Origin: Zelopaecilomyces penicillatus | Taxonomy: Eukaryota; Ascomycota; Sordariomycetes; Hypocreales; Pseudodiploosporaceae | Length of the DNA: 64,000 nt | Reading direction: 5' to 3' | Assembly: GCA_005765155.1 (NCBI GenBank) | Contig: VCCP01000005.1 | Coordinates: 2,046,001 to 2,110,000 of the forward strand | In this document: in pieces, positions 21,861 through 35,275 of the stretch | How positions within the stretch are numbered: position 1 is the stretch's first letter | How the letters are laid out: each line of letters begins with the position of its first letter | The notes under the pieces: generated by a model | Seen by the model: only the letters and a program-made list of their open reading frames with translations | The model's database searches: none | Told to the model about the DNA's origin: nothing | Program-made: the position numbers and the translations under genes

Positions 21861-23974
21861 ATGAGCACGCCAACAACGAAGTCAAACGGCATGTCTCGAA
21901 GCCAAAAGCCGAATCCCTTACGACCTATGCGCAGAAAGCCTGCCAATCCTGCCGTCGCGCCGGTTCAAAAGACAGACCTCAAAGTTGTCCATGGTCAGCC
22001 GAAACTATCGCGACCAGCGGCACAGAACGGTTCAAAGCCACGCAATGATGAATTATCTTCACAATTTGGCGGCTGGTCTGAGCCCCCCCCCCTGTATCCA
22101 TTTAGTGACATCCCAATTATGACAACAAAAAAAGCTCTCCTTAATGGTGTCCGATACCATTTGATGAAATTCTCTCAGGCCAAAATGAGTGAGAAGCCTA
22201 TCGACCCCACGGATCAAGATGACTTCGCTAGGCCGGTAACCCTTCATCGGCGCGATGCGAGGCAGCCCCCACCAGGCAGGGCTGTCAAAGTTGAAGAGTC
22301 TCAGCGGCCACCAGTGGATGACCAGGAGGCAGAACGCCTTGCTCTTGCAAAAGTAGAGCGAGAAGCTCAGAAAGCCCTTGATCAGGCTAAAATGGCACCA
22401 GTTGCCAAGGATCTCAACCCCAAGCGGCCCAAAAAGCAGAAAGAGGAAAAGACAATGTTTAATAGGGCGCCTAAAACTGTCGCAGCAAAAAAGGAATCTG
22501 ATTTGCGATATGAAGAAGCTTTACCATGGCACCTTGAGGATGCAGATGGGAAGAATGTCTGGGTTGGAACTTATGTGGCTGCATTGTCCGAATCCAATGT
22601 TGCGTTTATGATTGACAAGTCTGTGTTCAGGATGGTTCCATTAGAGAAATGGTATAAGTTTACAGCGAAACCGCCTTTTCAGCCCTTCACTATCGATGAG
22701 GCTGAGGCATTTATGAACCGGAAGGTGGATGTAGGCCGATGGGTCATGAAGGATGAGGAGAGGAGGGCGGACCAGACCGAGCTAGAAGCCACACGAAGGC
22801 TGTTATCCGGACAAAGCCAAATGTTCAAGACAGAGAGTGACACTTTTAAAGCAGCGTCAAGATTGGAAAAGATGGAGCACGACGAACTTGACATCTCGGG
22901 CGATGAGTTTCAGGACGACGATGAAACTCCAAACCTTGAACGAAACGAAGATGAGGATACAAAAGACTCTAAAGATAGAATCCGACGCGAGCAACTTGGT
23001 GCAAACTTATTTGGCGACGGAGACGAGCAGGTGGTCGATAAAGAGCTACAAGATGAATTGAGAGAGGAGTTGGAACGTCAAAAATATGGCAAAACGACGA
23101 AGAAGGCCTTAATTAAACGTGATCGCGAAGACATATATGAAAGTGATGGCTCCACTGATAATCCTTGGAGTAGTTCGGTAAGGCAGCATGGCCGCCTAGT
23201 ATACATCTTCAAAGCTAACTTATGAAAAGTCTGGCGATGAATCGTCAGAAGATGAAGAAGGCAATAAGGATGATGAAAAGAAGGAAGCAGATGCTAAAGA
23301 TAGCTCAGCAGATATGAAGGACAGAAACAAGCTTTCAGCTCCAAAGGGCGCGACAACGCCCCAAGACAAACAGAGGCAGGCCGAGACCGGCAAGAAGAGT
23401 AAATCTCTGAAACGCGCCGGTTCTCCGGCTCTCTCAGAATCTAGTGGAAATGAATCCACGAGAAAAAAGCCGAAGAAGAACTCAACGATGGCGACTGGGA
23501 GTCGTTCTGGTACCCCTCTCCCCCAAGCAAATGCTCTGCGTCGCTCCAAAATGGCGGTTGGATCTGGCAGTGATGGTGAAGCAACTGCTGGGGAGATGTC
23601 GGACGGTGCTGGGTCAAAAAAGAAGATCAGAATTGTTGCAAGCTCGCGGGGCACACCAGCAGTTTCTCGAGCTAGCAGCCCCAACCCTGCACCAGGATGT
23701 GAGTACATAGTGTACAATCTTTCTTCTGCGCCTGCTAACGTACGTAACTATAGCCCTCATATCCTCTACCCCATTAGGTGGTGTAATCGAGCCATGGGAG
23801 ATCCTAGAGAAGATACCCGAAGAGGGCATTGCTATCGGTGACTTAATCAAGCCCTTCCAGGGACGCGTGGGTGACGGACCAGGACGAATGCCCAAACAGG
23901 AATGGATTAAGCTAGTGAAGCAATTGTGCGACTACGGTCCCGATAAACGTCTGCGCCGCAGAACCAAGCCGTGA
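21861..23974 (+). CDS. tfg1: TFIIF large subunit (RAP74/Tfg1), three exons
   Basis: Joined exons 21861-23177, 23230-23698 and 23778-23974 give 660 residues. Intron 1 is 52 bp (GTAAGG...AG, CTAAC branch site at 23215). Intron 2 is 79 bp (GTGAGT...TAG, CTAAC at 23735). Both are needed to reach the conserved C terminus. RAP74 joins RAP30 to form TFIIF, which binds RNA polymerase II in initiation and early elongation. Parts of the RAP30-dimerising domain are at about 78-110 (LYPFSDIPIMTTKKALLNG) and 215-300 (PWHLEDADGKNVWVGTYVA). A long charged, Lys/Glu/Ser-rich middle follows (about 300-590). The last 66 residues form the winged helix that in other species contacts the CTD phosphatase Fcp1 (EPWEILEKIPEEG, then KRLRRRTKP). 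Exon 1 contains a run of ten C (22083-22092). It converges with cwc26. Confidence 0.93.
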
Positions 23975-24140
23975 GAACACATTGATTGGTAAACTGGTAT
24001 GGCACATTGCTGCAATACACATATCAGTAGATAGATAGTATCGAGCAAGCTGAAAGAGTAGATTACTAGAAGTGGACCGTATGGGAATGCTCATGCTGCT
24101 AAAAACGATATGCACAGACAAAGAAAAAGCTTACAACATC
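23975..24140. other. convergent intergenic region
   Basis: 166 bp between the stop codons of tfg1 and cwc26, presumably shared by both 3' UTRs. The transcripts may overlap. No distinct element seen. Confidence 0.6.
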
Positions 24141-25124
24141 CTACTCGTCGATTTGCCAAGTATAGTCCAGCCTATTATTACGCACATGCCGATTAATGGA
24201 CCTGAAGCGTTCAGACTCAAACCCATTGCTGCGATCCACGCCATCCCACCGATAGCCCGGTTTGATGCCGTAACGGTTTGGAGGGTTGACGCCTGCAAAG
24301 ACAGGTTGTCGCCTTGTGATCTTCCCGGTTCTGTCCATGTTGTTCTCTATGTTCAAGAACTGTATCATAGGGTCGTTCCATCTTCCTTGTTCTTTAAGAT
24401 CCTTATTCATATCTTCGTCATCGGCTTTTCGGGCAAAGTTCATGATTTTGGCATCCTCCAATATCCACTTTCTGCGTCTCACCTCCCCCAACTGAACATC
24501 CCCTTTCAGAGAATCTTTGGCGAGCCGCTGTTTCTCTTCGGCTTCTGCAGCCATACGCCTTGCCTCCGCTCTTCGAATAGTCATATCTATCCTCTTTCCG
24601 GTGGCATCTCGATAGACTGTTTCCTCCTCCATTGTGCTCTTATGATACCGCCTGAACTCTTCCCGCTCCTCCCGCTGTCTGCGCTTGAGTTGCGCCGAGA
24701 CTGTAGATGCACTTTGTAAACCTGCATGGGTCCCGTCACTCATTATCGCTACAGGTTCGTTGTCATCGACAGTAGGTAATTCATCCACAGCAGCTCTGGC
24801 GGTAGAACTCTCTGCCATAACGGATGAGATGATGGCATCTGCCGCAGCAGTTTCGTCGTTGGTTGCCCCATCCTTACTACCAACCACCGCTGTCCAATTG
24901 TTGTTTTTTGCTCGTCGGAACTCTGCGGTTGTTCCTGAAATCGTCACCGGTCCATCATTATCAACGACTTCTTGGCCGGAAAATCTCCAGGTTGCGTCAT
25001 CATCATCGGTGATCAATATGCCACAGGCCACCGACGATTTGTTGCGTTTCGATTTTTTTTGAACATTTTTAATATCAGGGACGAGATATCGAGATGAAAG
25101 ATAACTGGATAGATCGGATACCAT
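24141..25124 (-). CDS. cwc26: pre-mRNA-splicing factor Cwc26/Bud13
   Basis: Predicted 327-residue single-exon gene. Bud13/Cwc26 is a spliceosome-associated protein and, with Snu17 and Pml1, part of the retention and splicing (RES) complex, which supports splicing and keeps unspliced RNA in the nucleus. The sequence begins MVSDLSSYLSSRYL, close to the family start. It has a helical, Arg/Glu-rich stretch (about 145-205) containing the hallmark ETVYRDATGKRID (168-180). The conserved C-terminal half has KWILEDAKIMNFAR (about 219-232), then PNRYGIKPGYRWDGVDRSNGFE (about 282-303), the most diagnostic block. Residues about 40-140 are acidic, low complexity and poorly conserved. The length matches filamentous-fungal relatives. 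The gene converges with tfg1 and lies within about 130 bp of AT-rich repeat DNA on its 5' side. Confidence 0.92.
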   Translation of the reverse strand: MVSDLSSYLSSRYLVPDIKNVQKKSKRNKSSVACGILITDDDDATWRFSGQEVVDNDGPVTISGTTAEFRRAKNNNWTAVVGSKDGATNDETAAADAIISSVMAESSTARAAVDELPTVDDNEPVAIMSDGTHAGLQSASTVSAQLKRRQREEREEFRRYHKSTMEEETVYRDATGKRIDMTIRRAEARRMAAEAEEKQRLAKDSLKGDVQLGEVRRRKWILEDAKIMNFARKADDEDMNKDLKEQGRWNDPMIQFLNIENNMDRTGKITRRQPVFAGVNPPNRYGIKPGYRWDGVDRSNGFESERFRSINRHVRNNRLDYTWQIDE

Positions 25125-25540
25125 AGTGGGAGCTGTGCTGATGATGGAAGCAAGAAATATAGCTGTATTAGTATCAAGGTCTGTAAGGTTATAATTAATA
25201 GAGATTATAGATTAGATTTATAGGGAAATAATAAGATAGAAAAAGGAAATTTTATATTCTATATAATAAATAATAATTATATTTATAATATAAAAATTTA
25301 ATTAATTATTATAAGATTTCTTTATGTTTTAAAGTATTAAAATATTAATTTAAAAAGAATTTAAATATATAAATAAAAAAAAGAATATTATTAAAAAAGG
25401 GTTTTTATATATTTAAATAATATATTTTCTTTTATTTATAAGATTATCTATAAGATTATTTTTAAATTTAAATATATTTTTAATTTTAAATATAATTTTT
25501 AATAAATATTATTATTTATATTATAAAAAATTTATTATAT
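25125..25540. other. short upstream region of cwc26 passing into AT block
   Basis: Only about 80-130 bp of ordinary composition lie upstream of the cwc26 start before A+T-rich DNA takes over. Any promoter must be very compact or lie in the AT-rich stretch. No motif is singled out. Confidence 0.4.
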
Positions 25541-28500
25541 AGATTATATAATTTATATATTATATAATTATCCCTCTTTTAATTAATTTTATTATATCCT
25601 TATATATAATTATAAATATATTATAATAGAATTTTTAATAAATTATTAAAAAATAAATTATTTTCTAAATATAATTAATTAATTAATATACCTTAAAATA
25701 ATTAATTAATTTAAAATAAAAATCTTAATAAAAGTATTATATTTTAGATTATATATTAGCTTATATATTATCTTTTAAACTTTTTATCTTTAATCTTTTT
25801 AATATAAAAATGAATTTTATTTTTTATTTTATAATTAATTATTTTTATTTATTAATTATATAATTTTTAATTGATTTATTAATAAAAAATAATTAAAGAT
25901 ATTTTTAATTTTAAATTATAAAAGAATATAATAAATAGTAATATTTAATTATATTGTATAAAATAAATTATTATATTTATATTTATATTTATATTTATAT
26001 TTATATTTATATTTATATTTATATTTATATTTATATTTATATTTATATTTATATTTATATTTATATTTATATTTATATTTATATTTATATTTATATTTAT
26101 ATTTATATTTATATTTATATTTATATTTATATTTATATTTATATTTATATTTATATTTATATTTATATTTATATTTATATTTATATTTATATTTATATTT
26201 ATATTTATATTTATATTTATATTTATATTTATATTTATATTAATATTAATATTATTTTAATAGCTTTAACTTCTTTTTTAATTTATATATCTTACTTAAA
26301 AAAATATAAATATCTTTTTATTTATAATAAAATATAATTAATTATAAAGATTTTTAATAATATTAAGATTATAGATTTAAAAGAAAGATTTTTTTAAATT
26401 CTAAATATTAAATTATTAAAAATATTATAATAAATAAAACTTTTTTTATAAATAATCTTTTTAATTATTAATAAAAATAAATATCCTTTTTATAAAATAG
26501 TTTTATAATATCTATTTTTTATAGAATTAAGTAAAAATAAAAAAGCTTATATTATTATATAAAATAACTATTATAAGATTTAAATAATATAGATTTATAA
26601 ATTAATAATAAGATTATAATTAAAATGAATTAATATTATTTATTAATTAAATTAATTATTATATATATAATTATAATTATTATATTATTAAATTAAATTT
26701 AATTAAGAAATTAAAATTATTAATATATATATATTATAATTATTTTTTTAATATAATTTTTTATTATTATATTATTTATTATAATAAATAAAAAAAAAGA
26801 TTTATATATTTATTAATTAAATAAGATTTTAAATCTTTATATATTATTTTTATAAAATTATTAATTTATTAATTAAAATCATAATAATTATTAAAAGAAT
26901 ATTTAATTTATTATTTATATTAAAATATATATTTTTTTAAAATATAATTTAAGATATAATTTTAATAAATATAATATATATTTTTTATTTTTTATTATAT
27001 TTTTAAAAAAATTAAATTTTTATATATATAGATAATAATTTATTAAGCTTTAAATATTATTTTATAATTATAATTATTAAAATTAAGATTTATAAGAATA
27101 TTTCTTTAATAGCTTATTATTATATTTTATATATAATAATATTATTATTAATTTTATTAATTTTAATATTAATAGAATTATTAAAAATAATAAAATTATT
27201 AAATTCTTTTTAATAAGATTAAAAATTTAATTTTATATTAATATTTATATAATAAATATAAAATTATTATTATAAATTAAATAATATAATATTAAAAAAC
27301 CTTTTTTAATCTATTTTTTATTTATAATAATAATAATATACAAAATATTTATATTAAATAAATAATAAAAAATTATTAAATTATTTATAAAATTATTAAA
27401 AATTAATCATTTTTATATTAATTAAATTAAATATAAAATTTAAAAAAGATTTTTAATTAATAATATTAATAATATAAAAAGAATAAAATTTAAAATAATT
27501 AATCTTATATATATTATTTATATTAAAGAAAAATCTATATAATATTTTTAAATTTATTATTATAATTAAGCTTAATTTAATATTATAGATTAATGATTTA
27601 TAAAATATTTAAAAAGGTTTATATTATTTTAAAATTATTAAATCTTTTTATATATAATTTACATTAATTATTATAAATATCTTTTTATATAAAAATAATA
27701 TTATTTATTAGATTTATTAATTTTATAATATTATATATTTTATAAATAATAAGATTATATTATTAAATAAAAATCTTTTTTATTCATTATTATTTTTTTA
27801 TATAATAATAAAGAATAAAATATATAAAAAAAGAAAATAATAATAAATAATTATATTAATATTAAATAATTTAAAAAGTATATTTTTAATTTAATTTTAT
27901 TATTACTTAAGCTATAATTTAAAATAAATAATTTATTTATTTAATAAAAATTTATTAAAGACTAAGGTTTATAAAAGCCTTTATATTAAATTAATTATAT
28001 AAAAATATATAATTTAAAAAGACTTTTTTAATATTATTATTTAAAGAGATATAGATTAAAAGATTATAATTTAATAAGAATTATATTATTATTATAATAA
28101 AAGATTTATAAATAATTAAAGAGCTTTATAAAAGATATATATAATATTAAAAGCTATTTTAATAATAAAAATAAGATAGCTATATTATTTATTAAAATAA
28201 AATTATAATATTATAAATTAAAGTATAAAGGTTATTATAATAAAGCTATTATAATCTATATATAATTTTATAATAGCCTTTTAAATACTAGTATTATATA
28301 ATTAATTTTAGATATATAAATATTAATTAAAAAGATATATATAAATATTTTAAATAATATATAAATTATATAATTTAAATAATATATTTTTTTTTATAAA
28401 AAATAATATTTATAATTAATAATTAATAATTAATAATTTTTAAATTAATTAATTTATTAATAAAATCTTTTATTATTATAATTTTATATTAAAATTTTAA

Positions 28501-31178
28501 ATTTTATTTTATTTATATCTTATAATATATTTTTATTATTAATATTAATATATATAAATATTTTTAATATTTAATTTAAAACTCTTTTATTTTTATAAAA
28601 GTATATTATATTATAATAAAATTTATATAATTTATATTTTTTATATAAAGAATATTTAAATAAATTATAGTATAAATTAAAAAAAGTATTATTATTTATA
28701 TTATAAAAAAATTATTATTTAAATTCTAAAGCCTATATATTATTTAAAATATTTATATATATTTTTTTAATTTATATTTATAGATCTATAGTTAATTATA
28801 TAATATTAATATTTTAAAGACTATTATAAAGTTATATATAGATTATAATAGCTTTATTATTATAATCTTTATACTTTAGCTTATAATACTATAACTTTAT
28901 ATTAATAAATAATATAATTATTTTATTTTTATTATTAAAATAGTTTTTAATATTATATTTATTCTTTATAAATAGTTATAATCTTTTATAATTCTTTATT
29001 ATAATAATAATATAGCCTTTATTAAATAATAATCTTTTAATTTATACCTTTTTAATAATAATACTTAAAAAATCCTTTTAAATTATATATTTTTATATAA
29101 TTAATTTAATATAAAGGCTTTTATAAGCTTTAATTTTTAATAAATTTTTATTAAATAAATAAATTATTTATTTAAGATTATAACTTTAATAATAATAAAA
29201 TTAAATTAAAAATAAAGTTTTTAAATTATTTAATATTAATATAATTATTTATTATTAATTTTTTTTTATATATTTATTTTTATTATTATATAAAATAATA
29301 ATAAAGAATAAAGAAAACCTTTATTTAATAATATAATCTTATTATTTATAAAATAAATTATATTATAAAATTAATAAGCTTTATAAATAATTCTTTTTTA
29401 TATAAAAAAATATTTATAATAATTAATATAAGCTATATATAAAAAGATTTAATAGCTTTATAATAATATAAATCTTTTTAAATCTTTTATAAACTATTAA
29501 TCTATAATATTAAATTAAGCTTAATTATAATAATAAATTTAAAGATATTATATAGACTTTTCTTTAATATAAAATAATATAAAAATAATCTTTTTAAGAT
29601 TTTTAATATAAATAATATATATAATATTAATTATTTTAAATTTTATTCTTTTTAGATTATTAATATTATTAATTAAAAATCTTTTTTAAATTTTATATTT
29701 AATTTAATTAATATAAAAAAGATTAAGTTTTAATAATTTAATAATTTAATAATTTTTATTATTTATTTAATATAAATATTTTATATATTATTATTATTAT
29801 AAATAAAAAATAGATTTAAAAAGACTTTTTAATATTATATTATTTAATTTATAATAATAGTTTTATATTTATTATATAAATATTAATATAAAATTAAAAT
29901 TTTAATTTTATTAAAAGAATTTAATAATTATATTATTTTTAATAATTATATTAATATTAAAATAAATAAAAGCTATATATTATATCTATTAAAATTTTAT
30001 TTTAAATTTTATTTTAAAAGAATATATATCTTAATATAAATTATAAATTAAATATTCTTTTAATAATTATTATAATTTTAATTAATAAATTAATAATTTT
30101 ATAAAAAGAATATATAAAGATTTAAAATCTTATTTAATTAATAAATATATAAATCTTTTTTTTTATTTATTATAATAAATAATATAATAAAAAAAATCTT
30201 TATTTTAAAAAAATAATTATAATATATATATATAAATAATTTTAATTTCTTAATTAAATTTAATTTAATAATATAATAATTATAATTATATATATAATAA
30301 TTAATTTAATTAATAAATAATATTAATTAATTTTAATTATAATCTTATTATTAATTTATAAATTTATATTATTTAAATCTTATAATAATTACTTTATATA
30401 ATAATATAAGCTTTTTTATTTTTATTTAATTTTATAAAAGCTAGATTTTATAAAACTATTTTATAAATAAAATCTTTATTTTTATTAATAATTAAAAAGA
30501 TTATTTTTAAAAAAAGTTTTATCTATTATATTAATTTTAATTAATTTAATATTTAAATTTTAAAAAAATCTTTCTTTTAAATCTATAATCCTAATATTAT
30601 TAAAAACCTTTATAAATAAAGAATTATTTATATTTTTAAAGCTAGATATATAAAATAAAAAAGAAATTAAAGCTTTTAAAATAATATTAATATTAATATA
30701 AATATAAATATAAATATAATAGTTTATTTTATATAATATAATTAATTATAAAATAATTAAATATTAATATTTATTATATTCTTTTATAATATAAAATTAA
30801 AAATATCTTTAATTAACTTTTATTAATAAATTAATTAAATAATTATATAATTAATAAATAAAAATAATTAATTAAAAAATAAAAAAATAATATTAGTTTT
30901 TATATTAAAAAGATTAAAAATAAATAATTTAAAGATAATATATAAATTAATATATAATCTAAAATATAATACTTTTATAAAGATCTTAATTTTAAATAAA
31001 TTAATTATTTTAAGATATATTAAATAATTAATTATATTAAAAAAATAAGTCATTATTTTAATAATTTATTAAAAGTTTTATTATAATATATTATAATTAT
31101 ATATAAAAATACAATAAAATTAATTAAGAAAGGGATAATTATATAATATATAAGCTATAAGCTATATAATCTAAATTA
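25541..31178. repeat. 5.6-kb inverted repeat with arms of about 2.8 kb
   Basis: 25541-28410 and 28690-31178 are reverse complements along their whole length. I followed the match at about 25545/31170, 25760/30960, 26300/30650, 27960/29140 and 28320/28760. The unpaired centre is about 28410-28690. The left arm is longer because it carries a hexanucleotide microsatellite (25974-26240) that is only a few units long in the right arm. Both arms are RIP-decayed; no coding domain is recognisable. The right end abuts the tail of the reversed LINE at 31178. It could be a fold-back element, two head-to-head copies of one repeat, or an inverted duplication. Confidence 0.8.
25974..26240. repeat. (TTTATA)n hexanucleotide satellite, about 44 units
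   Basis: A nearly perfect hexamer array inside the left arm of the inverted repeat. The matching place in the right arm (about 30695-30720) has only about four units. Its open reading frame of alternating Tyr and Ile is a product of the repeat and not a gene. Confidence 0.95.
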
Positions 31179-32886
31179 TTATTATTAATCTTATAATTAT
31201 ATTAATCTAGTTTTTATATCTAAATTAAATCCTTTATAAAATATATAATTCTTTTTAATATAATAGAAAAAAAGGAAAAAATCAATAAAATACTCTTATT
31301 CTCTTTTTATATTTATATTTTCTTTTTATATTATTATAATATTATTCTTTATCTTTTTATATATAATAGATTTTATTTTTATATTTAATAATTAATAAAG
31401 AATTAGCTTAATATATATAATACTTATATATCTATTTAATTAAAGCTAGATAATTAAGATTAATAAAGCTAGCCTTAAAGCTGGATTAATATATATTATA
31501 TCTTTAATAAAATATAACTAATTTAATTTTAATCCCTTATAATAAGGATTATTTTAAGGCTTATTAATGTTTAGGATTCTATAGTTTTTATAGGATTTTA
31601 TTCTTGTATTTACTTTTAATAGTTTTATAATTTACTATTATCTTAAAATATTATTATAATAGCTTTATTTTCCTTATATTATTAATAGTAATTAATAATC
31701 TTATAATTCTATTATTATATACCTTTATTATTCTTATTATTTAAATCTTATTTCTTTTTTTTTAAAGTTATTTTAATAAAGAAGATCTTTTCTTTCTTTT
31801 CCCTCTCTCTTTTCTCTTCCCTCTTTCTTTTAAACTAAAGGTTTTAATTATACCCTTATAATACCTAGATATCTAATAATTTTAATATATTTTTTTATAT
31901 AATGATTTCTAATAAATTATTCTTATTATTAATTTAATTAATATTAAATAATTAATAATATTATTATTATTCTTTTTTTCTTATTATAAAAAGTATTATA
32001 TCCTTATAGCTTTTTCTTTTTTATATAATTTAAATTAAATCTAATAAATAAATATTAAAGAAAAAGAATCCCTTTAAAATACTAGCTTTATTATTAGTAG
32101 ATCTATTTATTTATATTATACTCTTATTATAATTGATTTTTTATTAAAAAAAGATTATAAAGATTATCCTTAAAAAAAAGAAAGAAAAAACCCTATCCCT
32201 TAAAATAATTATTATATTATATTATAAATAGATTTAGCTTTATTATATTATTACTATTAATTCTTATAAATATATCTATTATTTATATATAATTATAAAG
32301 AATTTAAAGGCTAATATTTATTATAATATTATTAATATATTATTTTAATCTTATTATATTATTATTATTAATATCTTTTAAGCTTTAATTAATATTATAT
32401 TTATTATTATAATATATATTATAATTATAATAAAATATATAAATTATTATATTATTATTAAATATTGAAATTAACTTTATTTATTATTTAAGCCTTTTTA
32501 AAATTATAATTATTATATCTTTATTATATTAATATAATTATTAATCTTATATTAAAATATAATATTTCAGAATACTATTAAAAACTATATTAAATATAAG
32601 CTTTATAATGTTATTATTAAATTATAAATAAACCTTATTTTCCTTATTATCTATATAGATTAATTAAAAAAATAATGAAATTATTTATATATTATTATAT
32701 ATATCTATTTATTCTTATTATATCCTTATTATATTATTTAACTTTTTAATAAAAGATTAAAATCTCTTTTAATAATATAAATATTTATAATAAAAAAATA
32801 ACTAATAATAATATATAAATATTATTATAGTTTTATTATATCTAATATATAATCCTTAAATACTTTATAATAATATTTTATTTATA

Positions 32887-33172
32887 AATATTTTAATATC
32901 TTTATTATTTTATTATTATCTTATTATTATTTTATTATTATCTTATTATTATTTTATTATTATCTTATTATTATTTTATTATTATCTTATTATTATTTTA
33001 TTATTATCTTATTATTATTTTATTATTATCTTATTATTATTTTATTATTATCTTATTATTATTTTATTATTATCTTATTATTATTTTATTATTATCTTAT
33101 TATTATTTTATTATTATTTTATTATTATTTTATTATTATCTTATTATTATCTTATTATTATCTTTTTTTTTA
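32887..33172. repeat. tandem array of TTATTATTATTTTATTATTATC-type units
   Basis: About twelve imperfect units of roughly 24 bp built from TTA triplets with alternating TTTTA and TCTTA steps. It sits in the 3' part of LINE copy A; copy C has only about one or two units at the same place (about 51740-51770). It is therefore an expansion in this copy. Confidence 0.85.
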
Positions 33173-35159
33173 TCCTTTAGATTTATATTATTAAATTATA
33201 TTCCTTTAGTTATTTAAATTTTATTATCTATTATATTATCCTTTTTATTATAAATAATATTATAAATATATTAATTTAATTAATTTTATTTAAAAGAGTA
33301 TAATAATCTATCTAATAATATCTTAATAATAATTTAATATATCCTAATATTATAAGATAAAATATTTAATAATCTCTTTTTTTTTCTTATAATTATATAA
33401 TAATATAAAGTATAAAAGGATTATTTAATAATAAAGAAAGGCTTTTAATTTTATTCTTTTAATTCTTATTTATATAAGTAATAAGCTTTTTATTTTAATT
33501 AAATTATTATATTTTTATAAAGCTTTTTAATCTATTTATATAAATAATATTATAATTATATAATATATTTATACTCTTTATAATTATTAATACTCTTTTT
33601 AATAATATATAAAGATTTCTTTTAGATTCTTATTTTTTAAATTATTAAAATTAAAAAGCCTATTTATCTTAATTAAAAGTCTTATATTATATTAGTTTAA
33701 TTAATTAAAGTATTATAATGTTATATATCTATTTAAATAAATCTATATAAATCTATAAATAATTTAAATCTTTTGTTTTTTATTATATAAAATAAAGATA
33801 TAATAATAATATAAAAACCTTTAATTTAAAAAGAAAAATAAAATTAGCTTTATAAACCTTAATAATATTATATAAATATAATATCTATATTCTATATATT
33901 ATCTTAATCTTTTTAAAGATTAATAATTTATTTATTTTATAAAATATAATTACTTTATAAATAATAATATTATAGATTATTATAATATAAATAATTTATA
34001 TTATGTAATAAAAAGATTCTTATATTCTTATAATAAGCTTTATATATATTAGATTTTAGAATATAAATTTAATTTAAATCCTAGCTTAATATTTAATAAA
34101 TATAAATTTTCTATTAAAATTTCTATTTAATAGCTATATACATTCTATAAGATATATTATAATATTATTAAATAAAAGATCTTATATAAATATAATATAA
34201 GCCTTAATAAAATAAATTAGTTTAAACTTATTAAATATAAATTCTAGCCTATTAATTTATAATTAATTTTTATATATTCTTTAAGTTTTCTTTAATTAAA
34301 AAGAAATATTATTTATATTAAAATTATTATTAAATAAGTTTATATTATTAATAAATCCTATTATATTTAAGTTTTAAACCTTAATTAAAGTTTAATATAA
34401 AATAATAATATATAAAATAAAATAAATTATAGAAAATAAAAATCCTTATAATATCTTTATAAGAATAAAATATAAATCTATTATAATATTATCTAAATAT
34501 AGCTTTATTATTCTTTTATTAAGATAATTATATAGCTAGCTAATTTTTTATTCTAAGAATTCTTTTTCTTAAAGAATTTAAAGAAATCTATAATATATAT
34601 TAAAGGCTTTTTTAATATCTAATTGAAATAGTATTATATTATTATTATAGCCCTAAGCCTTTTAAATATTCTTTATAATTATAAAGATTATAATCTTAAT
34701 ACTTTAATTTATTTAATTTTCTATCTAGCCTTTTAATAAAAGGTTTATTTATTCTATAATACTACAAATTATTTTATTAAAAATTATTTTAATAATCTTC
34801 TTTATTATAATTAATAAAGAAATAAATCTCTATTCTTTAATAATTTAATAAGCTATTAGCCTTTTCTTTAATCTTTTTAGAATTATTATAATTATATTAT
34901 AAAGATATTATAAAAAATATTATAATTTAAAGCTTTTAATTATTAGATATATTATTATTATATAAAATAATTAATTATAGGTTTTAAGAAATCCTATTAA
35001 AATATTATCTTTATTTAAGGTTTTTTATATTTTAATATTATAAAATACCTATTTAATCTTTATTAATTTAATTATCTTATTAATTTAGATTTTATTATTC
35101 TTATTAATCTTAAATCTTTTTATTATCTTTTTAAAAAAAAAAATCTTTTTTAATTAAGA

Positions 35160-35275
35160 TTATTATCTTCTTTATAATTATAATAATCTTCTTTATAATT
35201 ATAATAATCTTCTTTATAATTATAATAATCTTCTTTATAATTATAATAATCTTCTTTATAATTATAATAATCTTA
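35160..35275. repeat. 21-bp tandem repeat, five copies
   Basis: Five consecutive copies of a 21-bp unit containing CTTCTTTATAATTATAATAAT, at about 35168, 35189, 35210, 35231 and 35252. Copies C and E of the same LINE have about one unit here, so the expansion is specific to copy A. Confidence 0.9.

Noticed and set aside
23220..23717. Minus-strand frame of 165 codons opposite tfg1
   Set aside because: Antisense shadow of the charged RAP74 middle region; the plus strand has conserved domains and proper introns.
24072..24719. Plus-strand frame of 215 codons opposite cwc26
   Set aside because: Antisense shadow; the minus strand encodes a clear Cwc26/Bud13 protein.
7617..25124. Functional gene cluster or metabolic pathway
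   Set aside because: The four genes are unrelated housekeeping genes in two converging pairs; no biosynthetic, effector or toxin gene is seen.
25954..26337. Open reading frame of 127 codons coding for alternating Tyr and Ile
   Set aside because: It is only the translation of the TTTATA satellite and its flanks.
30868..31053. Minus-strand reading frame of 61 codons
   Set aside because: AT-rich low-complexity frame inside the right arm of the inverted repeat; no recognisable protein and no counterpart frame in the left arm.
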